Assembly: GCA_015350385.1 (NCBI GenBank)
Contig: WNKI01000001.1
Coordinates: 11,099,302-11,163,301 of the forward strand
DNA length: 64,000 nucleotides
Reading direction: 5' to 3'
Origin: Aculops lycopersici
Lineage: Eukaryota; Arthropoda; Arachnida; Trombidiformes; Eriophyidae
Shown: positions 11,701 through 23,000 of the stretch, one piece after another
Layout of the letters: each line of letters opens with the position of its first letter
How positions within the stretch are numbered: the first letter of the stretch is position 1
Translations under genes and position numbers: made by a program
Notes under the pieces: generated by a model
Databases searched by the model: none
What the model was told of the DNA's origin: nothing
The model's input: only the letters and a program-made list of their open reading frames with translations

Positions 11701-13736
11701 TGTTGTTGACCATCGACATCCGCCACTTGATTCTGACTGCAACACTGACACTTTGCTGGTGGGCCACTCGGAACTTGGCGATGCATATCAATCGCGGGTT
11801 GCTGCTGCTGCTGCTGCTGCGGCGGCTCGTTCAATGGAGAAAATCCTGTCGTAAGTCCGAGTTGCATAGCTGTGAGGCGACTGTATATGTCTCCCACCTG
11901 TTCGTCGTCGTAATAATTCTCATACTGTCGTCGCGCTCGATTGCTATTGACCCACTTGCTGTTTGCAGCCGCCGAGTCGCTCACCATTGAGAGAGGTGAG
12001 TACTTGTCTGGCATTTGACCATAGTAAGTGTGATCCTGATGAGGCTGCATTTGATAGGGTAGCATGTTGGTGGGCAGCAATTGCGCCTGGTGGTGCATTG
12101 AATGATGGTAGCAGGCAATCGGTGGTGGTTGTTGTTGTTGTTGTTGTATGTTGTTAAGACGGTGTTCGGGTGTGATGAGATTGCTGCAGCAGGTGGGCGG
12201 TCGCATCAGTCCTCCTACTAGATGACAAGGTGTGTTGCCCTGGCTCTTGCTCCGACCAAACTGATTGCTTACACAGGGACATCCATTTAAAACTTGGTTT
12301 TGATATTCTACTCCATCAATTGGGGGCGAGTTAATGTTGCCCGACATCATGGAGGAACAATTTGATATTGAACTAAAGGCATCCGGTGTTAGTCCTCCGC
12401 CCAGAGGACTTGGTGTTGGAGTTCTCAGGTGAACCGCTGGCGGCGGTTGGTCGGCGGCGGTTTTGGTGCATGTTTCCGCTTCCGTTTCGGATGCTGCTGT
12501 CAGCTCACTTGGTCTGTAAACTTGACCAACCCTCGAAAAGTCTACGACAGTTGCGTTGTTCGGTGATCCCGATGCGCTATCTCTAGCCATGAGATTCAAA
12601 TCAATGTCTTCAGCTGATTGTTTTCGAGTAGGCGTATTGCGATGATTATTAAAACTCTTCGGTATAAGTGAGATCAATCTCGAATACCACCTGTCGTCGC
12701 ATGATTTCGTTTCAGGCAAAAGATTGTTGAGTTTTGATCTGATTAGCCTAACATGTGGACGAGCTGATTCTTTGGCTGCAATTACTAGCGAGCTATTCTC
12801 TATCCTGGACTTTAAAATCAATGTCCGACTCCTCGGCTTCTCTTCCGCTTGCTCCATTTGATCGCCAACAATAACTTTTGCAATTGTATCCTCCCCATCC
12901 ATTGGCTGAATATCAAGCAATTGAACTTGACGGCCGCCAAAGATACTCTTCGCTTGACTTTGTTGGTCATCATTTGTATCATTAGCAGTTGAGTTTTTTC
13001 GCTTCTTCAAAATGCGCCATAAATTTGTTAGCAATATCCACGTGCCTAAAAGTATCACAACAAAGAGGAAGACCCAAACGGCGCCCACAAACCCAATCTC
13101 TTCAGATGCACTTCTAGATTGGAGCCCTTCAGCTCTCTCAGGTTTGCGCTCGATTCTCGGTCTTGCCAGCACAGTCATTCTAGTGGCCGGCGGATGTAAC
13201 GTTGTTGCTTCAGGTATCGTATGTTGATTGAAATTTTGATGATTTTGCAAAGGAATTGATCGTTTCTTGGTGAGCCTTTGGCTTTGGTCAATATTTAAAT
13301 TTTGATTGTGTTGTTTATGATGATGATGATTTATTCTATGGTTATTGTCGTTCATGTTGAACCTTTGGGTTGCCATTGAAAGTTGACGGCCCATTGCAAG
13401 GTAGTTTCCGGGTAAAATCTCTTCATTTTCATCATCCTCCGGCTCCATGTCTCGATTTTCCACTTTATTGTCGTGCTGTTGATGATTCTGCTGGTGGTGG
13501 TTGTCGCTGATTGGATTGTGGCCACTTAAACGGTGATTTTGATACTGGTAATCTCTCCTCTGTCTTAATTTGTTAAATTTATTTGATCCTGCCTCGAGCG
13601 AGATCTTGTCCCTATTAACCATACGCCTGAATCGGCGTAGTCTAAGGTGGAAGTTTTGTTGATTTGATTCAACCATTTGATCGCTACTCTCAACTTGGCG
13701 CCAACCTTTTCTTTGGGTCCGCCTCTCGTCCATCAT
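8766..13736 (-). CDS. Large single-pass membrane protein, CBARP-like (tentative)
   Basis: One exon of 1656 codons starting at a double ATG (MMDERR). The N-terminal ~210 residues are basic and H/N/Q-rich with no signal peptide. One clear hydrophobic helix lies at about residues 215-237 (GFVGAVWVFLFVVILLG to LLTNLW), followed by basic RILKKRK. This predicts the N-terminus outside and a ~1400-residue cytosolic tail. The tail is low-complexity (polyQ, polyH, S-rich). Near the C-terminus are two ordered-looking motifs: RDLWKLRATL (about residue 1517) and RRYDSGYKSIE (about 1549). From memory these resemble the YRDLW.LRA.L and DSGY.SIE segments of CBARP, which binds voltage-gated calcium channel beta subunits and dampens channel activity. 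Topology agrees, but length and most of the sequence do not, so the family call is tentative. A further 3' exon cannot be excluded. Confidence 0.6.
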   Translation of the reverse strand: MMDERRTQRKGWRQVESSDQMVESNQQNFHLRLRRFRRMVNRDKISLEAGSNKFNKLRQRRDYQYQNHRLSGHNPISDNHHQQNHQQHDNKVENRDMEPEDDENEEILPGNYLAMGRQLSMATQRFNMNDNNHRINHHHHKQHNQNLNIDQSQRLTKKRSIPLQNHQNFNQHTIPEATTLHPPATRMTVLARPRIERKPERAEGLQSRSASEEIGFVGAVWVFLFVVILLGTWILLTNLWRILKKRKNSTANDTNDDQQSQAKSIFGGRQVQLLDIQPMDGEDTIAKVIVGDQMEQAEEKPRSRTLILKSRIENSSLVIAAKESARPHVRLIRSKLNNLLPETKSCDDRWYSRLISLIPKSFNNHRNTPTRKQSAEDIDLNLMARDSASGSPNNATVVDFSRVGQVYRPSELTAASETEAETCTKTAADQPPPAVHLRTPTPSPLGGGLTPDAFSSISNCSSMMSGNINSPPIDGVEYQNQVLNGCPCVSNQFGRSKSQGNTPCHLVGGLMRPPTCCSNLITPEHRLNNIQQQQQQPPPIACYHHSMHHQAQLLPTNMLPYQMQPHQDHTYYGQMPDKYSPLSMVSDSAAANSKWVNSNRARRQYENYYDDEQVGDIYSRLTAMQLGLTTGFSPLNEPPQQQQQQQPAIDMHRQVPSGPPAKCQCCSQNQVADVDGQQQHQRQHRQEVESTFSQCQDLTCACQQQQQQQAHNILQAQQRSPMPILVQQPSQPTPTPPPSQFPVEDQPPPRSPTNKIEELNDPTRKPAQVWPYKLRGRKRPSQRSPIETLSFASSDIDPTRSLKYQHSPTFAKSATPRRMSIAGDRVGLMRDQRRHSMQQQAQIPPYNQLITGPRSNQCTNEQQQQQNTQQMPQVPYCHRASIASDGQWPEGRAELAYQIARQSQLYNQEPSSLFEQQQLLQFYSTGSKVLGSGCTSSSAGSSSGIGLSGSACTNTPTTSNFPSVSFANGNFPNHQTDLMMGSFVMNPYHQQQHNHRLDSYHHNHHHHHPLNQMPPACMSSYSTSGACDCPTNHLNSGNGNGAITTASSQINSTDPLANCCQQSRKFSLPVQLESHAAQRSPSNKANGRLLFEKNHQAAGQSGMPLSQDASESRRSSQTITRQSSFWLEDNTADSIISLTQPNDDLSLMMDNRQLPSVFAPQVTATNDIDLTSNQTVVADTTDNQPQQQPHRPSISSLVQSADSFESVRPAAKPSAEVGAKQVAVGSAKAEAYALPPAQVASQDSLNSGSDDVLLQLNESDLQVDQQTTEASSSHHQEQARPAQQQPPEEGASKFGVTSAAIWSPSSTTLSSSSNSARSSASSSFDKFAFNGRHGITKPARGRLSSSSTSSSNASTPSPDFGRSGERLMSLAPHSSSISKRRLFSRLRANRRHGSRLTSSGDSPVTIGAGARAALARHQLSEPRDMAAVTGELTDGRKSPYSPDSLAKLETPADTKISDTAIAASSSRGGLDGGDSSSGNLATKTTASGESCELEEEFQRAPGERSMVAQNSASLERQCRDLWKLRATLHDGSCSHDDWSNYHQRLNRRYDSGYKSIENQLSSSIEGSNPNTSLIGASGANQQQQQQLAGVSKTATLERPPSGCSGASSLVAAATSGPGARRSPMTPSSRTPTPTALLKIDQSAPNSKADDEGGDLA

Positions 13737-15734
13737 TTGTATTTATATATATATAAGTGTGTGTGTATCTAAATATTCTTTCGTGTAAACTCAATTATAA
13801 ACTCAAGTGATGATCTATTGATTATATTCTTGTAGTGTGTAAAGTGCAATGAAAGTGCTAATAGAAAAATTAGTTACAAGGGCAGCAACCTAATACCTCA
13901 GGCTTATGGGCGACAATTGAAAGCTAGACGAGAGTCTCACGCAAATTTAGACTCCATGACCTAGATACTCTTGTAGTTTTTTGCTGTTACTGTTGTAAAT
14001 GATGATGTTGTTGTGCTACACTGTTTTCCTATGCGCGCGCTATGCGTTTCCATGGAACAAGCTCCGACTTAACGGATCGCTAGGTACCGCTACTACCTTT
14101 GTCCTAGTAGTTGCTTGCTATATTTTTAATATTTTCTCACCCACCTCAAATTAATGCTGCTTTGATCATTTGCTAAATTTAACTCGCGATAGATTTTCGT
14201 GTAAATTGTGCGAGTACATAATCTTTAGATAAATTGAGTAAAATATAACTAGTCAACAACCGAACCAATGGATCATAATTGTATTCGGTGATGCTGACTG
14301 CGATAAAAGATTGTTGCCTTCGCTATCAATGATAATAATAATTTTTTGGGAATCTGTCTATTTCTCTGACGAGTTTCTTCAATATCAATATTAGTATTAT
14401 GTTAATCTTATTCTTATTATAATTGTAAATCAAATCAATAGGGTGTTTGCGTGCTTGCTTGTGATATATTTATGAGTAGATATATCTATACACATGAAGC
14501 ACATAAAGATATATACTACTCCAATGCGACAAGAAATCTCGTCAATAGCTGCTCGTCTTGGAAATGGCCGCTGGCCTCGCTTTTCGCCTTTGTCGTTGTA
14601 GTGGTCTCTAGCTGTATTCCTAGTTTCACTTTAGTGTATGTTGGTAGTAGTGATGGTTGTAGTAGTGGCAAACTGGAGCATTGAGAAAGAAGCTTGCAGT
14701 CACCAGCAAAGTGAGCGACACGAATAGCAAGTGATACAAGAGGCGGCGCGCCACTCGCACTGGCCACCTAGGCACCTAGCTCCCTCAGCGCCGCCGCTGG
14801 CTCTTCGGGTCAGGCTCTAGGTTAGCAAGCTCGCGCAACTAAGCGGAAGTCGGCGAACTCGCCTCAGTTCAGCTGTCGGCCACTCAGCGCGCTAACTAGA
14901 AAATTCGTCTTCTTCTGTCTCCTGATCTTCGTTTTCGGTGTCGTTCTTGGTGTCACCATCGCCGACGTCTTCGTAGTTGTTGTCTAATTTCGGAACTCGA
15001 CGCCAAAAGCTAGGGAGGAAAATACTCGGCCGTATGCAAGTGGTTTGTTGTTTTCGACGCCTCCTCTAAGGCCCCAAGCAGAAGTCTCATCCACTAGTGT
15101 GGTGTCGGCGGCGCCGATACTCTAGCTCGCCTGACTGCCTCCTTGTCTGCCTAGAAGGCGCCAGTTGCGTAACCCGACCACTGGGGTCAATAACACACTC
15201 CCTAAAGTCTTTCTCCCCTGTCCCCTCCAACCACCTCGGCCACTCTTCTCGTGTATTGTATCTCGCGCCGCCGCTACTACCATTCGCGGCCTCGCACAAG
15301 CTTAGCCCAGTTTGGCCAACCAACCAACCAACCAATCGATTGGCTGGCTGGCTTAGCAAGCGCCCTCTTCCTTTCTCCAAGTTGATTGGGTTAGCCAGTC
15401 ACCCTGACGACAAGTCGGTAAACTTTGCCCAGTTTCTTGTTAGTCGTTGTCGCATACTCTCTCGTTGTCCCCCTCTCTATCTCGCACCGGCGGCACTTCT
15501 CTGGCCCCGCCCTTCGTTTCTCGCTAACAGAGCTTGCTCGTATAGTTTGCAATGTGATGCCTACCTGAGAGAATTGGCCGGAAATGCCAAGACTGCTGCT
15601 CTTCCTGCTTGCACACACAGGTCTTGGTATTAACCTGGCAATTTTCGCTCGTTGCCTGTGAACTAGATTTGCAAATAGTGCAAATACGGTGAGAGCTTGC
15701 ATGTATGTGTATTTTGATATATATTTTATGCAAA
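13737..15734. other. 5' flank of the large membrane-protein gene; no gene seen
   Basis: A TATATATATATAAATA element lies within 25 bp upstream of the minus-strand ATG at 13736. The rest shows no recognisable coding sequence; frames at 15097-15633 (+) and 15087-15380 (-) have no family features. A CCAA/GGCTGG imperfect palindrome is at 15313-15354. Confidence 0.4.
15313..15354. repeat. Imperfect palindrome of CCAA and GGCT units
   Basis: Four to five CCAA units run into ATCGAT and then TGGC units. The arms are near-complementary around the central ATCGAT, so a hairpin is possible on either strand. Confidence 0.5.
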
Positions 15735-16274
15735 AACCCCAAGTATCGGGTCAAAAATTCCACTCAATGGACACACTGAGCAAGGCAGAAAAAATCGTCG
15801 GCAAAAATTAAAACTAGTTCCAAAGCTATACAGATAAAGTTGATTTTGAAGCCGAGGAAGAGTTTTCAATATACTTTTGAAACTGCCTCGAATTTTAGAA
15901 GCAATGAAGGTCTGGAAATGTAAGCTGGACAACGCATTATAACTGACAATTTCCCGAAGCGGTGCACCACAGGTGAGCAACCATCTTCTTGAACAGGAAT
16001 CATTGGGGACCCGAGCGTTTAATGTACTGTCGTTTTAAAATTGTCGAATATACATAAAAATGGTGGCTCAAGTATCTCGCACACATTACCGAAGACGGAT
16101 AAAGAAAGTTAAAATCCTTTCAAAGTTATGCCCTTCGAGATGATAATGGGGCCTCAGCAGAGTAGTGAGCATATTTCCGATTACCTGCATTTCTCCGGAG
16201 TTAAAGAGGGTGCGCAGTAGTTGACCTGCACCTGCGCATAAGTGTGCAAATTTCGGTATCTACTGCTCGACTGA

Positions 16275-16596
16275 GTCGCCCTCAGGCCCCCTGACCACCT
16301 AGCGACGTGTATCAAGATGGAGCTTGTTCAGAAATGCTGACGCTCTCGAATGCGCATGCAATCGATCCGCCGAGTAGAGCTAATTACACCGAAAAAAACC
16401 GCTTCAAAAGTCACCTCTAATTCCGAAGTTATGATAGCTAGCAGGAAAATAAACATTGCAATCGACTTGGAAGTTGCATTCTGAGCATCCGGTTGCCTTA
16501 AATGTCTGCAATCGTGTATAGTTTCTGCAATTTAGATGTCACCTAAAAACAGTTTTCTTTGCCGTAATCCCTGCAACTTGTAGATTCGATTCTGAT
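16275..16596. repeat. Near-identical repeat tract, copy A
   Basis: Pairs with 17835-18157. By eye there are about eight substitutions and one 1-bp indel over roughly 320 bp. Flanking sequence is also related but much more diverged, so the high identity ends abruptly. Confidence 0.9.
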
Positions 16597-17106
16597 CCCA
16601 GTTTACTGCTTCGGCACTCTTGAACGAGCTGCATAGAGGCTCGCGGCGCTAGGTTCTCGCGGGGTCCCACGAAGTATTCGATGTCCAATGTCCACCAAAT
16701 TTTCAACACTTCTGCGGAGGTACGTGGCTCGGTCCGGGAACCCTCAACCGATGGATCTGGACGCAAGGTTCTAGGATTATGTTCATGACCGACTCAAGAC
16801 TCTAAAATCACATCCGAGCAGATAATTCCATAGCCGGAGTTATCTTTTGAATGCAATTTGCTGCAAAACCTTACTCTTGGCTTAACAAGGCGATTTAGCC
16901 TGAGTTTTGGAATGTTCACGCTGAGGGTACCCTCGGCGATAGATTTAGCTATGGACGCCGTTTACAACTCTGTTGTCATAATAAGCAAGAAAATGCATAC
17001 GCAATGCACGATTCGCTATATGTTGTGCACGGTGAAGACGACTTTACCTAAGAATCACCCATAGATCGGAAGTTATACCCTTCGTGGTGATGGAGGGGCC
17101 CCAAAC

Positions 17107-17165
17107 TGCTATCGTGTATATTTTCTGCAAAACAGATGTCACCTAGCAACAGTTTTCTTTGGCTT
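17107..17165. repeat. Diverged copy of the repeat block
   Basis: Related to 16508-16562 and 18071-18124: GTGTATAxTTTCTGCAA, AGATGTCACCTA and ACAGTTTTCTTTGG are shared, with scattered substitutions. Confidence 0.75.
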
Positions 17166-17834
17166 GTTCTGCACGATTCAGCGAATCGATTTTGCACACG
17201 TTGTGTAGTGTTAGCATCTCCCAACTGGCTTTACCTCTATTCACAACGCTCGATGCCAAGGGGGCCTAGTGGTGATCCGGATGCGTAGTCGATATCAAAA
17301 TCTGGCTACTTCCGCGCAGATGCGTAGCCATTCCCGGGAACCCTTATGCGAGTCGATGGCGGATAGGGTTCCGAAAATATGCTCGAACCCAGAGGACGCA
17401 TCGAGGTCAAGGGGAAGGGAACCATGGAAACCTATTGGCTCGAGTCGTCGTATTAGATGTTTAATTATGGCTTCAAGTGAGCAATATCCGATGTTCATTC
17501 ATGTCTTTAAGATGGCTTTTGTGGAAGCCTACATCCAACTCTGGATGGCTCCAAGATGAAGGCCAGTGGACTTAGTTTTGTCAAACAAAATCTACTATCG
17601 ATGTCAAAATTCATTTTAGAGGGTTTCTATTCCTTTCACGAGGTTCAGTGAATGTTTGCTACGAGTTTGGAGCTTCTAGAAAAGGCGTTTGATGATAAAA
17701 CAACAGATAAGTCTTGGAAGGGTCATAAGTGTGTTCCAGAAACATATCATCGAAATATTACGGGAGATGATGTTCTGAATTTGGCCTGAAACTGCACAGA
17801 AGTGTTCGAAATTTGGAAGCTATTGCACAACCGG

Positions 17835-18157
17835 GTCGCCCTCGGGCCCCCTGACCACCTAGCGACGTGAATCAAGATGGAGCTTGTTCAGAAATGCTGA
17901 CGCTCTCGGAAGCGCATGCAATCGATCCGCCGAGTCGAGCTAAATACACCGAAAAAAACCGCTTCTAAAAGTCACCTCTAATTCCGAAGTTATGATAGCT
18001 AGCAGGAAAATAAACATTGCAATCGACTTGGAAGTTGCATTCTGAGCATCCGGTTGCCTTAAATGTCTGCAATGGTGTATAGTTTCTGCAATTTAGATGT
18101 CACCTAAAAACAGTTTTCTTTGCCGTAATCCCCGCAACTTGTAGATCCGAATCCGAG
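17835..18157. repeat. Near-identical repeat tract, copy B
   Basis: Second copy of 16275-16596, displaced by about 1560 bp in direct orientation. Confidence 0.9.
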
Positions 18158-18720
18158 CAGATACAGCGGCGTTTGCAGCCTTGAACGGTTGGTATCCAGC
18201 CCCGCGGCGCTAGCTGGTCTAGAAAACTTAAGAGGTACCGGATATTCAGTTGATACCAAAATTTGCGTAAATGTGCACTGGTGCAGGTCGAATCTGGTAC
18301 ACCTTCTTTCGACCCATTAGTATGCAGGAAACCGGAGATATACTCACCATCTCTCCACGCTACACCTGTTGTTATTTCAGATATTTGTGCAGGTATCATC
18401 ATGAAATTTGCATTGGACATACCTTGAATACATCCTAGCGGATCGAGACCCTTGAACATGTGCTAGAATGGCAATTTTCAGTTCTATTCGACTATACTCG
18501 CTCGCCGGAGTTTCGGTAGAAATCGATATCGATTGCAATCATAGGGCTTATTCTTCCTTCTATTTTGAGTAATCGAGACCTACAATGCATTTTGCGGAAA
18601 GACGTAGTTTCCTGTCGAGCATAACCCCCAAAGACATCATACAATCGAAGCTGAATCCCATAACCTTGCTCTCTGTTACCCTCTCAATAAAATTGCTGCT
18701 TTAACTGGTATCGATAACCA

Positions 18721-19695
18721 TAGGTGTCGCCTTTGTGCGCCCACTGTCGTCTAGGGTGCCTCAATTCAAACATTGTATCGCCCAATTGCTATCCTAGCCA
18801 ACTGCAAGCGGCTGGCATTTGGGGCCGGCGCGTGAGATTGCGCAACAGCAGTCGCCCAGTTACCTAGCTAGCAGGTGGCCGGTTGACACTTGCGCAGTTT
18901 AGGTGGCGATGGCTGCAGATCTGGCGATGCCTTGTGGCTTTAGCATTTGGACTGCCGCCACCTTTACTACCAACTGAGAGCCACTCGTCGATTATTGTTG
19001 GTCTCTCGAGGTTCTTCATTCGAGGAGCATAAACTGAGAGAGTCAACGTGAGGCTCATGCTTAGAGAAACGGGTGCGCAGTCAACTCAAGAGTTGGTTAG
19101 CCATTTGAGCTTTAGTTGTTGTTGTTGTTGTTGTTGTCGTTGTCGTTGTTGTTGAGCAAATGATAAGACCACTACCGCCGCCAATAAGGGAAGGAAAAAA
19201 GTACCGACTTCAAGGGGAACAAGCGAAGCTAACTAGCGGATGGTCAGTTGAGTTGAGTCTAGCGTGGAGTATGAGTAGAGTAGTGGTTTAAGTTTTAGTT
19301 TGCGTTTGCGTGGAAGCGACGAGAGCTAATGAGCCGGCCGACCGACCGACTGGTTGACTGAGCGGCTGACGTTACACGTAGTTTGCCTAGATGTTGAGGC
19401 TTTCAGGTTTTCCACCGAGCAGCTGCAACTTGAACTGCAGATAGCAAAGATTCCACGTTGGCGGCGAGATTTGCCAACTTTTGCTCACGTTCACGAACAA
19501 GGGTCAGTCGACGATCAGTCGCCTTCGAGTCACGAGTTAGCAAGCGAGTTAGTTGGCGAAGGATAAAGTGGATTAACTCTTTAGTCAATCAGTCTAATAG
19601 CCAACAAGTTGAACAACAAACAAGCGGTATCCCAAAGGAGCAAGTTAGTTTGTAAGCTAGAGGGGGAGAGGTAAAGAAGAAGAAGGAGATCTACG
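18721..19695. other. Presumed promoter and 5' UTR of calbindin-32
   Basis: No coding sequence is seen. It contains a GTT/GTC run at 19113-19154 and CCGA/CTGA tetranucleotide clusters at 19334-19371. A purine-rich AAGAAGAAGGAG leader directly precedes the calbindin ATG at 19696. No clear TATA box was found. Confidence 0.4.
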
Positions 19696-20008
19696 ATGAG
19701 CCCACCGAACTCGGCGCAGGTGTACGCCGCGGACACGAACAACGGAACCAGTAGCAAGCGCAACTCGACTGCCAGCCACAATAATAATAACAACAACAAT
19801 GGCGTCCAGGACAAAACCGGCGACGGGAAGGGAGCGACCGCGCCGACGGCAACTCTCAAGGCCACAGGTGCCGACCCAATTGAGGCCAGCCGATCCGTTG
19901 AGCCGGTGGTTAATTTTATGAGCAAGTTTCGCGATAAGGACACTCGCGCGCTTAAGAACCTTAACTCGCAACAGTTCATCGAGGTTTGGAACAACTACGA
20001 CAAAGACG
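19696..20008 (+). CDS. Cbp53E: Calbindin-32 exon 1
   Basis: Starts at ATG 19696 (MSPPNSAQVY) and ends in the first EF loop (NNYDKD plus one base of a Gly codon) at a consensus GTAAGT donor. Intron phase is 1. The open frame continues to 20061 past the donor, but the homology does not. Confidence 0.9.
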
Positions 20009-23000
20009 GTAAGTTTTCTGCCTTTTCAACTCCGTTATTGTCTCTTTGTTGGGCAGGGTAGGAGGATGCTTTTGTTTGGCAGCGGTTCACTTTGTTAATA
20101 GAAAAAAGGAATCTCAGAGGATTTGATTGTTGGAGGCAAATGATTTGCATGAGTTTGTTTGCTCCTCGCGCGAAGAGCGCTTCCGGTTTACCTGATCTTG
20201 AAATAAAGTAACAGCGGTAGAGGTGGCTGCGGCAGGTAGACAAGCGGACAAGTATACAGACATTCGCTTCGTGCAAGGCGGCTGCCAATCAGCCGGGCAT
20301 CTCAACCTGGTATTTGTGGCAGCCGTCAAGCGTCGAGAGCCAAGAGCAGTGTCCGATTTGGTGACCAACTGACTGACTTTCTAGTTGGTTGACTTGCCGA
20401 CCGTCGGTCCTATGTGCTTGGTGGGCGGGCAGGCGGACTCACCGTCTGTTTCTAGAAGCGGCAGCCGGTCACTGTTATCTATACAACTGCGCCAACCAAG
20501 AGGCAGCCGGAATTAGTTTTAATATCCAGCGCGTGAAAAGTTGCTCTTCCACCAACTGAATAGCTGGCAAGATAGCAGGGAGTTATGGCAAGATGAATGG
20601 AGTTGACGCTAAGAACGGAAGCTCAACAATCATCTCAATGCCCAAGACGCGCATTGAGATGATTGTGTGGCGCCCATGTATTTCCTGTTCCCTTTCCTCG
20701 AAAGAGCTAGCTGGATATCAGAATCTTGCCGCCACTCACACGTACACCGTGGCTCATGGCTCTACAGCGTGGACGCGGCTCACTTCCTATGGGGATTATT
20801 TGTGACCATCGAGAGATACATTCACAATCCTTTGCGAGCCAACACTTGCTCGCCCGCTTGGGGCTCGGTCCAGCCGGAAGTGGCTTGTTGTGCCGCGGGT
20901 TGTTGAGCCCATAGACGTCTTTGGTCTCGCTCGCTGGCTAGCTGCAAGTGAGCGATAGAGCAAGCGAGTGTGGCAAACTCCCAAGGGAACATGCAAACTC
21001 TGTGGCCGTGACTCCTAGCGACTTATCACTGTTACAAATACGAACTAGAGCCAAAGTTGCTAGGTCCCATGCTAATAATAATGATAATAAGCTAAGCATC
21101 GCACATGGAGCGACTCAATTAAACCAATGACTAGAGGGCGGCTGACTTACTGACTTAGCAAGTGGAAACCTCTACTTATAATCAAGGCAAGTGAACCCTC
21201 GATTTCTCTGCGAGTTAAAGTCTGCGAGGAGCAACTTGCTCTTCGGCTATTCGGTCGCTCGGTGGGTTGGTTGAGAATTTAAGATTTTTCCACCAGGCGG
21301 GCGCCCAGCAGTCGGTCAGTCATTCGATGGAGTTGCTCTGGAATCCAGGCGAAAGCAACAAAGACAACAACAATGACCAAAACTGAACTACTGGACTGGT
21401 GTTCCTGATCTGATTATGTGTTGCTCTAGTGTCTCGTCGTCCACGTCTTCGTAGTCGTTGTTGTCAGTGAGAGTCAAGCTCATAAGGTTTCCTGTTGGCT
21501 CGACGCGTGGTCTCGAGACAGTCGGCATCACACAGCCAGCATACCCGATTCATTGTGTTAAGGCCCTTAAGGCGCAGGCCACTTCTATGAGCTCATTATC
21601 ACGACCAAAGGACGCTACATCAACTGGGATCGGTGCGGGCGTTTGAACGGCAAACTCTCGATGGGCCATCGCGAGGGGATTTAAAATGTCAAGCTCGCTG
21701 CTGCCGGGGCCTCATTTCATGTTAAGTGGCCATGATGAATGCGCGGGGCAGTCGACGTCATAGCCACAGCTACTGTCATTGAAAGTTGCATTGAATTTAC
21801 TCCTCTATTGAAGTGCACAAACGGTTTCAGAGAGAGCAGCGACTCAAATGACACCAACACAGCAGCAACAACAATGTAACTTGCATATTCACAGGCCGAC
21901 AGTAGCCTCGAGTAAAATGTCGAAAAGGATCACGGGCAAACTACACACGGGAATTCTTTGGGCGCGAATCTTTGATTGGTGGACCCAGCTGGACATTGTA
22001 ACCGTTTTGGCCCCCACTGGCCGTCGTCGCATTGAAACTGACTCGCCGACTGACCGGAAGCTCGAGTGCCAGCGAGTGACAACAAAAGCGCTCGCCTTTT
22101 ACTGTGCTCTCGCTGCCTTCGACTGTCACTGCACCAGGTGCAACCTCGCCAGGCCAACTTGTTGGGTTTGTTTGTTTGTTTGTTCGCTCGTTTGATGGCC
22201 AAACGGTAAGCCATCAGCCAGGCAGACAGCTAGCTAGCTCGCCAGTTGGACAACTGACTCTAATGCGAGCACATGCAAAATTTCAGGTAGCTGGCGCAAG
22301 CAGTGAGTAAGCCGCGCATTTATGCACACGGGAGCCCTCTTTGCATTGAGAGCGAGTTGGTGAGTCACATCTTGAGCGACCATTAGGCTGGCTAGGAATC
22401 TGTCGCAGGTGGTTGTCCGCTCAAATCTTTGCCGGTGGCTGCCTCCTATTGCATTGCTACCCCAACTAGCAGTTTGAACCAAAAGAAAAAACTCTAATCT
22501 CGTGGGCCAAACAAGCAAACCAAGTGCCTCTCTCTCTCTCTCTCTCTTTCGGTTTCCCCATCTGCCTATACACTAACATTTCAATCAATTTGCTTGCAAA
22601 AGATCCACGGCCAGCAACGCGAATTAAGTTTCCCTCTCTCCGATTAATCATTGTCCGAGTGCAGAGGTTTCTCGTGCCTCCGAAGGTCGAATGCTCGCGA
22701 GTTGGTTAGCTCGCGTGGCAAGATCATTCGTCTACTCTCCTCTCCTCTCGCGTCCATTGTTTAGCTTGCCGTCTGCCGTTTGCTGACCCAATGGATGAAA
22801 AATAATCCCGCAGTTTGTTTCGCTGGCAGTAGAGACTTGCCATTAAAACACACGTTGGTTGGAGTTGCTCTCATTTGCCACCTCGCTCCTCGCCACCCCC
22901 ACGACTCTTCAACTCGATTGACGAGGCTTCAGGAGAATCGGAAAGAAAGTGGAAAAATCAATCTTAAGCCGCGCACCCGGCAAACAAGTGGCTGTGCAAA

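Larger units (their letters stand above)
15735..18720. repeat. Degenerate tandem/dispersed repeat array
   Basis: At least three units share the same order of diverged blocks. Each opens with TTTCTGCAA..AGATGTCACCTA..AACAGTTTTCTTTG (near 16522, 17116 and 18085). About 130 bp later comes a block related to GATATCAAAATxTGGxTA (near 16678, 17281 and 18240). Recurring GAAGTTATxCCCTTCG-like blocks occur near 16123 and 17067. Unit spacing is irregular (about 0.6 and 1.0 kb). A further copy lies at about 26560-27010. No terminal inverted repeats, target-site duplications or transposase were recognised. It could be a decayed transposon family or a complex satellite. Confidence 0.65.

Noticed and set aside
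15097..15633. 178-codon plus-strand frame
   Set aside because: Overlapping frames on the other strand, no family features, and it contains the CCAA palindrome.
18100..18459. 119-codon minus-strand frame as a gene
   Set aside because: It lies in the repeat array and its 3' part is the same near-identical tract as in copy A; treated as repeat, with the peptide similarity listed as a finding.
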